From: a bacterium
Lineage (GTDB): Bacteria; RBG-13-66-14
NCBI GenBank assembly: GCA_035528375.1
Contig: DATKYS010000130.1
Location: 1 to 32,816 of the forward strand
Reading direction: 5' to 3'
Length of the DNA stretch: 32,816 nucleotides
The notes under the pieces are model-generated. The model saw only the letters and a list, made by a program, of their open reading frames with translations. It was not told the origin of the DNA and searched no databases. Shown one piece after another: positions 22,988-30,708 of the stretch. The position numbers were made by a program, and so were the translations under genes. Within the stretch, counting starts at the first letter, position 1, and each line of letters starts with the position of its first letter.

Positions 22988-23746
22988 TTGGCCAGCTTCG
23001 TCTACGCCTTCGTGGCCCTGATCCTGGGCCTGGTGGTGGGCAGCTTCGCCAACGTGCTCATCTACCGCATCCCGCGCCGCATCTCCATCCTGCGTCCGGG
23101 GAGCTTCTGCCCCGAGTGCAAGGAACCGCTCACCGTCAACGAGAAAATCCCGGTCCTGAGCTATCTGACCCTGGGCGGCAAATGCGCCCACTGCGGGAAG
23201 CGGATTTCGCCGCGCTACCCCGTGGTCGAGCTGGCCAACGCCCTGGGCTGGCTGGGGGTCTTCGCCGTGGAGGGGTTCACCTTCGCCGGGGTGACGGGCT
23301 GCATCCTCTTCACGGGCCTGCTGGTGGCGGCGGCGACCGACCTCTCCGAGGGGGTCATCCCGAACAAGCTGTGCCTGGGGCTGGGTATTTTCGGCCTGGC
23401 GGCGAGCTTCTACCCCTTCGGTCTCGAACCGCTCGAAAGCCTCCTCGGGGCGCTGGTCGGCGGGGGGCTTTTGCTGATTTTCGCCGTCCTGGGGCGGCTG
23501 GTGTTCAAGCGTGAGGCGATGGGCGGCGGGGATTTGAAATTGCTCGCCGCGTCCGGGGCCTTCCTGGGTTGGAAGCTGGTGCTGGTGGCGGCCTTCATCG
23601 CCGTGGTCGCCGGGGCGCTCTACGGCGCCGTCTATAAAATCGTCACCCGAAAGGAGACGCTGCCCTTCGGACCGTTTTTGGCCGCGGGGGTGATGGCGGC
23701 CTACCTGGCCGGCGACGCCATCCTGGCCTGGTATCTTTTTCTGTGA
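22988..23746 (+). CDS. pilD: Prepilin peptidase (type IV leader peptidase)
   Basis: An integral membrane aspartic protease that cleaves, and usually N-methylates, type IV prepilins and pseudopilins. The 252-aa protein has the expected VVGSFANVLIYRIP start and a cytoplasmic zinc-binding pair CPEC at 41-44 and CAHC at 66-69. The two catalytic aspartates are D118 (AATDLSEGVIPN) and D182 in the GGGD motif (MGGGDLKLLA). About seven or eight hydrophobic helices are seen. The TTG start at 22988 is chosen because it fits the family N-terminus and has GGAGGG upstream; the frame is open further left but into the intergenic region. Pilin genes are not nearby. The dGTPase gene follows at once. Confidence 0.93.
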   Translation: MASFVYAFVALILGLVVGSFANVLIYRIPRRISILRPGSFCPECKEPLTVNEKIPVLSYLTLGGKCAHCGKRISPRYPVVELANALGWLGVFAVEGFTFAGVTGCILFTGLLVAAATDLSEGVIPNKLCLGLGIFGLAASFYPFGLEPLESLLGALVGGGLLLIFAVLGRLVFKREAMGGGDLKLLAASGAFLGWKLVLVAAFIAVVAGALYGAVYKIVTRKETLPFGPFLAAGVMAAYLAGDAILAWYLFL

Positions 23747-23787
23747 CCGGCCGTCCCGAAGGTCGGCCCCTTCAACCTGAACGACCC

Positions 23788-24906
23788 ATGACCTTACCGC
23801 GCGGGAAAAAGGACTGGGAGGAGTTGGAGGAGCGGGAGCTCTCGCGCTGCGCGGCCAAGTCGCGGGACGCCCGGCGCCGCGACCCCGCCTACCTCCCCGA
23901 CCCCCTGCGCACCGAGTTCGCCCGGGACCGCGACCGCATCCTCCACTCGCGCCACTTCCGCCTCTTGATGCACAAGACGCAGGTCATCCCCGGCCCGCCC
24001 CACGCCCGCTTCACCACCCGCCTGACCCACACCCTGGAGGTGATGCAGGTCGCCCGAAGCCTGGCGCGCTCCCTCAAGCTCAACGAGGACCTCACCGAGG
24101 CGATTTCCCTGGGGCACGACCTGGGTCATTCCCCCTTCGGCCACGCCGGGGAGGACGCCCTGCGGGGGATCATGCGCCGCGCCGGGGCCGGCGGATTCGA
24201 GCATAACGAGCACTCCCTGCGCGTGGCGGACGTGCTGGAGGCCCTCGACCTGACGCGGCCCACCCGCCAGGGCATCCTCTGCCACACGCGCTACGACCCG
24301 GCGGACTACCCCGGCGGTCGCACATTGCCCCCCGAATTCACCGAGCTGGGCTACGCGCCCAAGGGGGAGCCCTGGGCCCGGCCGCGGACGCTGGAGGCTC
24401 AGGTGGTGGACCTGGCCGACGAGATAGCCTACCTGGCCCACGACACGGAGGACATGCGCCAGGCGGGGCTCTTCGATTCCCACCGGGGCGGGCTTCCGGA
24501 CCGCCTGGCCCTCTTCCTGCGCTCGCCCAAGCGGGAGACCCTGGGCGTGATAATAAGAACCCTCACCCGGCACGCCGCGGGGCAGCTCGACGAGGCCGAG
24601 CGCGAGGGGGTCGAGTATCCCATTATCGGCTACCCCGAAGACCTGGGCGGGCTCATCGCGGAGTTCAAGGCCTTCTCCCGGGAACGATTTTATTCGCACC
24701 CCGCCGTCGCCGGGGTCTGCGAAGAGGCTCGGGAGGTTTTAGAGGGGCTCTTCACCCGCTGGCTGGTGGAACCGCCGACGGAGGAGCTGGCGGCAAAATT
24801 CGCCGGGGCCGACGGCCCGACGCGCCACCGCCTCCTCCTGGACCGCGTCGTCGAGCTCACCGACCCCGAGGCGCTCCACCTCTACGGGGGGTTGAAAGTG
24901 AAATGA
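23788..24906 (+). CDS. dgt: Deoxyguanosinetriphosphate triphosphohydrolase-like protein
   Basis: HD-domain enzyme that hydrolyses dNTPs to nucleosides and triphosphate, adjusting dNTP pools. Metal-site motifs are all present: a His in TRLTHTLEV, HDLGHSPFGH, and a final Asp in VDLADEIAYLAHD. The N-terminal CAAKSRDARRRDP and the DRDRILHSRHFRLL segment are characteristic. The frame begins at a GTG (23743) that overlaps the pilD stop (GTGA). Its first 15 codons, however, run through a stretch resembling the dispersed GGTCGGCC repeat, so ATG 23788 (372 aa) is preferred, although no clear ribosome binding site is seen at either; the overlap start remains possible by coupling. The length fits the short, anti-mutator type of bacterial dGTPase-like proteins. 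Confidence 0.9.
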   Translation: MTLPRGKKDWEELEERELSRCAAKSRDARRRDPAYLPDPLRTEFARDRDRILHSRHFRLLMHKTQVIPGPPHARFTTRLTHTLEVMQVARSLARSLKLNEDLTEAISLGHDLGHSPFGHAGEDALRGIMRRAGAGGFEHNEHSLRVADVLEALDLTRPTRQGILCHTRYDPADYPGGRTLPPEFTELGYAPKGEPWARPRTLEAQVVDLADEIAYLAHDTEDMRQAGLFDSHRGGLPDRLALFLRSPKRETLGVIIRTLTRHAAGQLDEAEREGVEYPIIGYPEDLGGLIAEFKAFSRERFYSHPAVAGVCEEAREVLEGLFTRWLVEPPTEELAAKFAGADGPTRHRLLLDRVVELTDPEALHLYGGLKVK

Positions 24907-25073
24907 ATGCGCGGCGGGAATAGGAATCCCCGCCCTACGCTCGACGATCGCCACGAATCCGACCCGTAGGGGCGACCGGTAGGACGAGTCCTCCACGGTC
25001 GCCCGCGGGCGGACCTGAAGGTCCGCCCCTACGTCATCGCAAATGCGAGGCCCGGGTCGGGGCGGCTTTTTTG
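24907..25073. repeat. Dispersed palindromic repeats after the dGTPase gene
   Basis: Contains a 46-nt element (24963-25008) present as an exact inverted copy at 32618-32663, with nested arms GGGCGACCG/CGGTCGCCC and inner GGAC/GTCC. Next to it is the hairpin GGGCGGACCT/AGGTCCGCCC (25007-25028), also at 16351-16372. GCCCGGGTCGGGGC followed by TTTTTT (about 25050-25072) may terminate the dGTPase transcript. Confidence 0.75.
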
Positions 25074-25102
25074 TTGACCGACAACCCCAAAAGGTGTATT
25101 TT
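25074..25102 (+). promoter_or_regulatory. Sigma-70-type promoter
   Basis: TTGACC (25074-25079), 17-base spacer, TATTTT (25097-25102), about 50 bases upstream of the secreted-protein gene at 25152, in a locally AT-rich stretch. Confidence 0.55.
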
Positions 25103-25151
25103 GTATGTGTGTGAGAAACATCATTTATAAGCCAGAAAAGGGGGAAAAGAG

Positions 25152-26237
25152 ATGAAAAGAATGATGTTAGTATTTCTCGCCGTCTTCCTCTCCACGGTTT
25201 ACGCACAGGATCTCCTCATCGGCCACACCGATCCGGGGCAGACGTCGGGCGTCATGGCCAACATCGCCGGCGACCCCTTCTACGACACGGTGGACCTCGA
25301 GGACTGGACCAGCCAGACGCCCACGGTGGACCACCTGCAGGAGTACGACTGCGTCTTCACCTGGAGCCACTCCGCCTACCAGGACAAGACGACCCTGGGC
25401 AACAACCTGGCCGACTACGTGGACCAGGGCGGCGCCGTGGTCATCGTAAATTTATGCTGGAGTTACCCCTTCGAGCTGTCGGGCCGGATTATGAGCGACA
25501 CCGATTACTGCCCGCTGGAACTCGTCTGGAGGGCCCAGGGACGGGAGGACCGCCAGGGTCTGGGGGATTACGACGCCGACCACCCGATCATGGACGGCGT
25601 GGAGTCCATCACCGAGATCGAGTACTGGGAATACCTGGACGTCCGCCCCAGCGTCACCTGGCTGGCCGACCTGACCAACTTCTACGCCCTGGCGGGCATC
25701 AACGCCGACCAGAACGTGGTCGGCATCAACCTGTACCCCGGCGACTACCGCTACTGGGAGGGCGACGGCTGGATTCTCTTCAACAACGCCATCCGGTACC
25801 TGATGGACACGGACACCGCCCCGCCCTACGTGGACGACATCTACCCCGGGGACGGCGAGTGTGAGATTCCCGAGGAGGTGGTTTTTCACTGCAAGGACGA
25901 GCAATCCTGCGTAGATTCAACTACCATCTCATTCACCCTCCAGGACGAAACGCTGGGTCGCGGATGCGCCATCGGGACCGGCGCCGCCGTCGGCGCCCCG
26001 GTTTCACCGGCCGCTTTAATCCCCGGCGACCTGGACATAGACGACACCGATCCCAAGGATGTCGTCTGCACCTGGACCCCCGACGAGCCGCTGGGTTGTG
26101 ACAGATGGTACACCGCCACCGTGGACGGCTCGCTGGCCGACGTGCTCGGCAACGAGATGGGGGAGGACTTCGTTTGGGAATTCGGTGGATTTGACGTGGA
26201 GGAAACGAGCTGGGGCGTGCTGAAGACGGCGTTCTAG
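25152..26237 (+). CDS. Secreted protein: GATase-1-like fold plus Ig-like domain
   Basis: A 361-aa exported protein. The signal peptide covers about 1-18 (cut after VYA, before QDL). Residues ~20-220 resemble the class I glutamine-amidotransferase-like fold seen in many surface proteins: a HLQEYDCVFTWSHSAYQD strand-turn and LADYVDQGGAVVIVN, without a catalytic Cys-His pair that I can identify. Residues ~225-345 form an Ig-like (Big_5-type) domain with PPYVDDIYPGDGE and LADVLGNEMGEDFVW. It ends in SWGVLKTAF. The Ig-like domain and the terminal motif are shared with the next gene (26386-27399), whose N-terminal half is unrelated. Function is probably extracellular or surface binding. GGGGGAAAAG precedes the ATG. 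Confidence 0.8.
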   Translation: MKRMMLVFLAVFLSTVYAQDLLIGHTDPGQTSGVMANIAGDPFYDTVDLEDWTSQTPTVDHLQEYDCVFTWSHSAYQDKTTLGNNLADYVDQGGAVVIVNLCWSYPFELSGRIMSDTDYCPLELVWRAQGREDRQGLGDYDADHPIMDGVESITEIEYWEYLDVRPSVTWLADLTNFYALAGINADQNVVGINLYPGDYRYWEGDGWILFNNAIRYLMDTDTAPPYVDDIYPGDGECEIPEEVVFHCKDEQSCVDSTTISFTLQDETLGRGCAIGTGAAVGAPVSPAALIPGDLDIDDTDPKDVVCTWTPDEPLGCDRWYTATVDGSLADVLGNEMGEDFVWEFGGFDVEETSWGVLKTAF

Positions 26238-26297
26238 GGCCAGTTCCCGCAAGTCTGACGGAAAGAGTCCATTTGCGAAAAAAAAAGTGCATTCCAT

Positions 26298-26326
26298 TTG
26301 ACTACTGTTCCTTGAGTTTGTATAAT
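26298..26326 (+). promoter_or_regulatory. Near-consensus sigma-70-type promoter
   Basis: TTGACT (26298-26303), 17-base spacer and a perfect TATAAT (26321-26326). It leaves a ~50-base leader before the secreted-protein gene at 26386, so this gene is expressed on its own rather than with its upstream paralogue. Confidence 0.8.
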
Positions 26327-26385
26327 ACCTATGCCCTTTCTTAAGGATTGGGTAAACTAGCCAATACATCCAAAGGAGGATGGGA

Positions 26386-27399
26386 ATGATGAGGACACTT
26401 ACGCTTATCTTAGTTCTCTCCGTCAGCTTGGCCTTCGCGGGCGCGTTGTACACGGACGCCCCCGCCGATCTCGGACAGGTCGTGCCCGGCGGCGGCTACA
26501 CCTGCCTGCCGCCCCCCTCGAACGACATTCTCTGGGAGAACCCCTTCGAATTCGCCCTGTGCACCAACGGCTACAACAGCAGCGACGGCTACCGTTGCGC
26601 CGACGACTTCGTCCTCGACGACGACGCCACCATCGAGGGGTTCACCTGCTGGAGCATCTTCACCGGCGGCCATCCCCAGCCCTTCGAAGTGACCGTCTGG
26701 GTTGACTCCGGCGGCGCTCCGGGCGCCGAGCAGTGGAGCGAGACCGTCTCCGACATCACCGACACCGACACCGGCTACACCGGCTGGGGCTACCAAATGT
26801 TTCAGACCGACATGGTGCTGGACAGCTCCTTCGATCTCAGCGCCGGCACCTACTGGGTGGAGTTCTTCTGGACCTCGAGCTACTTCTACTGGCTCGTCGA
26901 GAACGGCGGGAACCTGCGCCAGAACGGCGCCCCACAGGGTGTCTCCGGCTTCTTCGCGATCAACGGCTTCGAGGGCGAGCCAGACACCATACCGCCCATC
27001 GTGAGCGGCATGGATCCGGACGACGGCGAAATTGACGTGCCGCTCGACTCGAACATCGTCTTCCACTGCGTGGATGAAGCGCACTCCATTGACCTCGACA
27101 CCATTGACTTCACCGCACGGGACACCAGCCTGCAATCCGACCGTGCCCTCGGCCTCGGCTCGCCGAACCGCACCATTGACGGCGACCTGGACGTAGACGA
27201 CGCCGATCCCGTAGACGTCGTCTGCACCTTCGATCCCACCGATGACTTCACCATGGGCGACACCATCACCAACACCGTTGCCGCGGGCCTGGCCGACTCC
27301 AAGGGCAACGAGATGGCCGACGACTTCGTCTGGGTCTTCGACGTCGAGGGTGCCGTTACCACGACCACCTGGGGTGCCATCAAGGCCGTCGAGTTCTAA
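26386..27399 (+). CDS. Secreted Ig-like-domain protein
   Basis: A 337-aa exported protein with a signal peptide ending near AFA-GAL. The N-terminal domain (about 20-195) is a jelly-roll-type sheet domain rich in Trp, Tyr, Gly and Asp; the function is not recognised. The Ig-like domain (about 200-325; PPIVSGMDPDDGEIDVP, IVFHCVDEA, LADSKGNEMADDFVW) is homologous to that of the preceding gene, and the protein ends TTTWGAIKAVEF, matching SWGVLKTAF there. ATG 26386 is chosen: GGAGG lies six bases upstream, whereas an in-frame ATG at 26380 touches the ribosome binding site. The gene has its own promoter and a strong terminator (27419-27445). Many acidic residues and few lysines suit an extracellular protein. 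Confidence 0.82.
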   Translation: MMRTLTLILVLSVSLAFAGALYTDAPADLGQVVPGGGYTCLPPPSNDILWENPFEFALCTNGYNSSDGYRCADDFVLDDDATIEGFTCWSIFTGGHPQPFEVTVWVDSGGAPGAEQWSETVSDITDTDTGYTGWGYQMFQTDMVLDSSFDLSAGTYWVEFFWTSSYFYWLVENGGNLRQNGAPQGVSGFFAINGFEGEPDTIPPIVSGMDPDDGEIDVPLDSNIVFHCVDEAHSIDLDTIDFTARDTSLQSDRALGLGSPNRTIDGDLDVDDADPVDVVCTFDPTDDFTMGDTITNTVAAGLADSKGNEMADDFVWVFDVEGAVTTTTWGAIKAVEF

Positions 27400-27418
27400 T
27401 CACAGTCCCGGTAAAGCT

Positions 27419-27445
27419 GGGGAACCCCGCGGGGTTCCCCTTTTT
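27419..27445 (+). terminator. Rho-independent terminator
   Basis: The palindrome GGGGAACC-CCGCGG-GGTTCCCC followed by TTTTT, 20 bases after the stop codon of the secreted Ig-like protein gene. Stem of at least 8 bp, up to 11 if the centre opens as a cruciform. Confidence 0.93.
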
Positions 27446-27490
27446 GTACCGTCCTTGGCGCGCAATCCCGAAACGTCGAGGCGGAGCACG

Positions 27491-27516
27491 GGGGGACCCC
27501 GCGGGTTCCCCTTTTT
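27491..27516 (+). terminator. Second, imperfect terminator-like hairpin
   Basis: GGGGGACCCCGCGGG-TTCCCC followed by TTTTT: a degenerate copy of the hairpin at 27419-27445, 72 bases downstream and in the same orientation. It may serve as a back-up terminator. Confidence 0.6.
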
Positions 27517-27567
27517 CACTCCTTTCACCGCCCCGGTCAAACTGGTATACTTGGCCGAACCGCCGCG

Positions 27568-28740
27568 ATGAAACGAACGATGGACCGAGACACGGACATA
27601 ACCCGGTTGGAGAACCCGGACCGCCTGCTGGAACGGGCGGCGCAGATCGAGGGGGAAAACCCGACCAGCGCCGCCATGTACTACCTCCAGGCCGCGGAGC
27701 TCCTGGCCGGTTCGGGTGACGGCGACGGGGCCGATCGGGCCGCCCTGGGGGCGCTCCACCCCGCCGGGCTCGGCGACCCCGCCCTGTTGGATGAGGCGCT
27801 GGACTCGCTCCGGCGGGATTACGTCGGCGGCGACCGTTCCGACGCCGAGCGGCGCGCTTTAATGCGAAAGCTACTCCGTGCCGCGGGGAGGCTCGAGGAC
27901 TCCTCGGCGCCCAGGTCCGCCGGCCGGGTGCGCTACCTGGCCTGGGAGACGGAGCACGCGCTCGTCCGCCGCTCCGCGCGGGCCGGCGGATTGAAGCCCA
28001 CCCTGCACTGCTTCACCCTCTGGCTCTGGCGCGTCTTCGCCGGCTACGGGGAGAGGCCGCTCCGCCTGCTGACCGCCGGCGGCGGGGTCGTCTACCTCTT
28101 CGGCGTCCTCTTCATCGGCCTCAACCTCCTCGCCATCCACCTGAACGTCCTGCCGGCCGTCACCACCCCCAACATCTACGACCTGTTGGGCTACTTCGGA
28201 ATCTCGCTGGCGGCCTTCGTAGGCAACGGCTTCGCCTACGCCGGTGATGCGTCGGGCTGGATACTGGTATCCCTCGAGGCGGTAATCGGCTGGCTCGTGA
28301 TGGTCTCGTTCGTCACCGTCATCGTCCGGCGGCTGTTCCCCGGCGCGCCCCGAAGGCCGGACCCGTCGCCCCCCCGGGGCGCCCTTTATCGCCTGTGGGA
28401 CTTCGTCACCGGGGGCGGGGAGCGGCCCTGGCGGCTGGGTCTCGTCGCGTTGGTGATTACCTTCGTCTTCGCCGCCCTCTTCGTCGCGGTAAACTACATC
28501 GCCCTGGTGACGCGCGCCCCGCCCCAGATTCTCTACTACGAAATCTACTCCCTCTTCGGCTACCTGGGCGTGTCCTTCGCGGCGCTCTGCGGCGACGGGT
28601 TCCGCTTCGCCGCGGGCGCCTTCGGCTGGATTCTGGTGTCCCTCGAGACCGTCCTGGGCTGGCTCTTGACCCTCTCCCTGGTGGCGGTGACGGCGGGGAG
28701 GATATTCCGCCGCGCCCCGGACCCCGGCGTAGACTCTTGA
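27568..28740 (+). CDS. Two-pore channel-like membrane protein with a duplicated Ion_trans_2 module
   Basis: A 390-aa membrane protein. Residues 1-135 are cytoplasmic and helical (TPR-like, QIEGENPTSAAMYYLQAAELL). Then two copies of helix-pore-helix follow. Module 1: GYGERPLRLL (159-168), TM 170-192, filter-like VGNGF (218-222), TM 229-253. Module 2: GGGERPWRLG (282-291), TM 292-314, filter-like CGDGF (341-345), TM 352-376. GYGERPLRLL before TM1 and LEAVIGWLV in TM2 are typical of bacterial Ion_trans_2 channels, whose filter reads T-x-G-Y-G-D. Both filters here are altered at the Tyr and Asp positions, so ion selectivity, or any conduction at all, is uncertain. A pseudo-channel or a K+-like channel are the alternatives. 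It is a possible internal duplication. Confidence 0.75.
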   Translation: MKRTMDRDTDITRLENPDRLLERAAQIEGENPTSAAMYYLQAAELLAGSGDGDGADRAALGALHPAGLGDPALLDEALDSLRRDYVGGDRSDAERRALMRKLLRAAGRLEDSSAPRSAGRVRYLAWETEHALVRRSARAGGLKPTLHCFTLWLWRVFAGYGERPLRLLTAGGGVVYLFGVLFIGLNLLAIHLNVLPAVTTPNIYDLLGYFGISLAAFVGNGFAYAGDASGWILVSLEAVIGWLVMVSFVTVIVRRLFPGAPRRPDPSPPRGALYRLWDFVTGGGERPWRLGLVALVITFVFAALFVAVNYIALVTRAPPQILYYEIYSLFGYLGVSFAALCGDGFRFAAGAFGWILVSLETVLGWLLTLSLVAVTAGRIFRRAPDPGVDS

Positions 28741-28758
28741 CAACCCGCCAGCTATAAT
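28730..28758 (+). promoter_or_regulatory. Promoter-like sequence before the triple-repeat lipoprotein
   Basis: A perfect TATAAT (28753-28758) with TAGACT (28730-28735, 4/6) 17 bases upstream, ending about 24 bases before the ATG at 28783. The -35 lies inside the end of the channel-like gene. Confidence 0.5.
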
Positions 28759-28782
28759 TAAGCGCTTCCAAGCGAGGTCGCC

Positions 28783-29970
28783 ATGCGCAAGACCCTCATC
28801 CTCTCGCTGTCGCTGGCCGTCTTACTGACCGGCGGGTGCAACATTTTCTCGGGCGGCCCCGACGGCGGCGCCGGCAAGCAGGAGCCCCTCAAGCTCATCG
28901 GCGTGACCCTCGCCACCGCCGAGGACCCCGCCACCCCGACCAAGAACTTCCCCGCCGAGAGCGCCACCGTGGTCGTCTGGAAGCTCTCCTTCTCCGGCGA
29001 CCCCGGCGCGGGCCACAGAGTGGAAGCGAAGTGGTTCTGGCACGACGGCACGCTCAAGTGGACCGAGGAGCGCAAGATCGCCGTCGGCGCCCCCAAGCCC
29101 GTCACCGTCGTCGGCGGCAAGGGTTACGACGAGCCCGGCGGCTGGGAGCCCGGCGTTTACACCATCAAGTTCTTCCTGGACGGCGCCCCGGTCGGCGAGG
29201 AGATTTTCCGCGTCACCGGCGAGGCCGCCCAGGCGCAGCCCATCCTCTTCGCCGGGGTGGACTTCCACCACGCCGGAGACATCACCGAGCCGGTCAAGGT
29301 CTTCGCCAAGGACGACACCGACACCATCATCTGGTTCGCGAAGTTCTCCCTGGCCGAGGGGTCCGCCGGCGACCACACCGTCACCGCCACCTGGCTCGAC
29401 CCCGAGGGCAAGTCCCTCTGGACCGAGGAACGCGCCATCACCATCCCCGAGGGCGCCCTAGTCAAGCAGGTCGCCGGAGGCAAGGGCTACGAGGAGCCGG
29501 GGCAATGGGCCATCGGCACCTACACGCTTTTAATCGCCGTGGACGGCGAACCGATGGGTCAGGCCACCTTCCAGGTCGGCGATGTGCCCCCCGGTGATGA
29601 GGTCGAGCTGGCCGGCGCCACCGGGCTCGGCCTCATGCGCATCGCCTACTACAACCGCGGCGACTACGTCAACCAGATGACCGAGTTCAACAACTCCGAG
29701 ACCGAGATGATCGTCTGGGAGGTGAGCATGCTGATCCAGCCCGCCACGCCCGAGGGCGGCCACAAGCTCGTCGCCAAGTGGTACCTCCCCGACGGCAGCG
29801 AGAAGTGGGTGCAGGAGGAGGAGTTCGACGTCACCGACGAGGACGCGAGCAAGCGCGTCATCGGCGGCAAGGGTTACACCAGCGTGGGAAACTGGGCCCT
29901 GGGCGAGTGGAACGTGAAGTTCTACCTGGACGGCGAGTTTTTGGGCCAGAAGGCGTTCACGGTCAAGTGA
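28783..29970 (+). CDS. Lipoprotein with three tandem beta-rich repeats
   Basis: A 395-aa protein with a lipoprotein signal (LLTGGC, Cys19) and a Gly/Asp-rich linker. Then come three homologous units of roughly 115-125 residues. Each has a strand-rich start, a charged K/E-W-x-x-x-x region and the box GGKGY...G-x-W..G-x-(Y/W). The boxes are GGKGYDEPGGWEPGVYTIKF, GGKGYEEPGQWAIGTYTLLI and GGKGYTSVGNWALGEWNVKF, each followed by (L/V)DG and a terminal F-x-V. The order and spacing are conserved. The unit resembles a beta-sandwich carrier of the kind found in uncultured bacterial surface proteins; I do not recognise a named family. It probably lies on the periplasmic or outer face of a membrane. GAGGTC precedes the ATG. 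Confidence 0.82.
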   Translation: MRKTLILSLSLAVLLTGGCNIFSGGPDGGAGKQEPLKLIGVTLATAEDPATPTKNFPAESATVVVWKLSFSGDPGAGHRVEAKWFWHDGTLKWTEERKIAVGAPKPVTVVGGKGYDEPGGWEPGVYTIKFFLDGAPVGEEIFRVTGEAAQAQPILFAGVDFHHAGDITEPVKVFAKDDTDTIIWFAKFSLAEGSAGDHTVTATWLDPEGKSLWTEERAITIPEGALVKQVAGGKGYEEPGQWAIGTYTLLIAVDGEPMGQATFQVGDVPPGDEVELAGATGLGLMRIAYYNRGDYVNQMTEFNNSETEMIVWEVSMLIQPATPEGGHKLVAKWYLPDGSEKWVQEEEFDVTDEDASKRVIGGKGYTSVGNWALGEWNVKFYLDGEFLGQKAFTVK

Positions 29971-30070
29971 CCCGATTCTGGAACGATGAAAGGCGGCCCG
30001 GCCGCCTGGGGCGCAAGTCCGGTAAAAGTTTCTACGATTACAGCCGGTGAGGCGGGTCAGAAGTGATTGG

Positions 30071-30094
30071 AAAAAAGGCGGGGTCGCCCCCGTC
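30071..30094 (-). terminator. Rho-independent terminator of the small lipoprotein gene
   Basis: Read on the minus strand: GACGGGGGCGACCCCGCC hairpin followed by TTTTTT, 33 bases after the stop of the gene at 30128-30511. Confidence 0.85.
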
Positions 30095-30127
30095 TTTGTA
30101 TTTCTCGATTTTGTTGTGTTATTCCCC

Positions 30128-30511
30128 CTAATAGAGTTGAATATCCGCCACAACCGGTCCCTGTAGGGGGTACGAAAATAACGTGTAGCCGGTTCCCAAG
30201 TCGTTCGTGGCATCCACCATGCCGTCCCACCCGGCCTCCCACTCGTCGCCGAGATGAAACTCGTAGTATCCATATGCATTCGTGCTCACGCCGCCGATGG
30301 ATGTCCACTCTTGCTCCTCCGGCTCTTTCTTGAACACAAACACGGCTGTTCCCGGCTGTGGGATCAGGCCTTTGTAAACGTGGCCGCAAACCTTATCCGC
30401 GTCATTGGCCAGGGGGCTTGCCTCGTCCGTCGAGAAGGCGTCGGAGCAGGCCACCAGGGCGATGACGCCGGCGGCGAGTGCGGCGAGGAGGGCTATGTAC
30501 AGCGTTTTCAT
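30128..30511 (-). CDS. Small lipoprotein with a carboxypeptidase-regulatory-like fold
   Basis: A 127-aa protein with a lipoprotein signal: MKTLYIALLAALAAGVIALV then AC, probable lipidated Cys22. After a short Ser/Asp-rich linker, CGHVYKGLIPQPGTAVFVF and SIGGVSTNAYGYYEFHLGDE form a strand pattern reminiscent of a carboxypeptidase regulatory-like (Cna_B/CarboxypepD_reg) domain. The start at 30511 has AGGAGA seven bases upstream; an open frame to 30577 lies upstream but would bury the signal. The gene stands alone on the minus strand between plus-strand secreted-protein genes, with a promoter (30562-30590) and terminator (30071-30094) of its own. Its specific role is unknown. Confidence 0.75.
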   Translation of the reverse strand: MKTLYIALLAALAAGVIALVACSDAFSTDEASPLANDADKVCGHVYKGLIPQPGTAVFVFKKEPEEQEWTSIGGVSTNAYGYYEFHLGDEWEAGWDGMVDATNDLGTGYTLFSYPLQGPVVADIQLY

Positions 30512-30561
30512 CACGTTCTCCTTTTGTGGTGTGAATTGCACTTTCGTGGAATCCCGAGCAT

Positions 30562-30590
30562 TTATTAGCCCAAACATTCATGGTTGTCAA
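30562..30590 (-). promoter_or_regulatory. Promoter of the small lipoprotein gene
   Basis: On the minus strand TTGACA (30590-30585), a 17-base spacer and TAATAA (30567-30562), about 50 bases before the ATG at 30511. GCTAAT shifted by two bases is an alternative -10. Confidence 0.6.
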
Positions 30591-30642
30591 AACCCGACGG
30601 TAAAAAAATGTGACTTTTATGAAAGAATTTTTCCTCCAAGCC

Positions 30643-30671
30643 TTGACGCCCGGTTATTTTCGGACTAAATT
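30643..30671 (+). promoter_or_regulatory. Promoter of the seven-repeat secreted protein gene
   Basis: TTGACG (30643-30648), 17-base spacer and TAAATT (30666-30671). It places transcription start near 30678, which argues for translation from the GTG at 30709 rather than from upstream in-frame ATGs. Confidence 0.55.
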
Positions 30672-30708
30672 AGCTATGTCAAGGGAGAGTAAGAGGGGTG
30701 GTTGTGTC

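Noticed and set aside
28737-28758. TTGACA followed by TATAAT before the triple-repeat lipoprotein gene
   Set aside because: The spacer is only 10 bases, too short for sigma-70; TAGACT at 28730-28735 gives a 17-base spacer instead.
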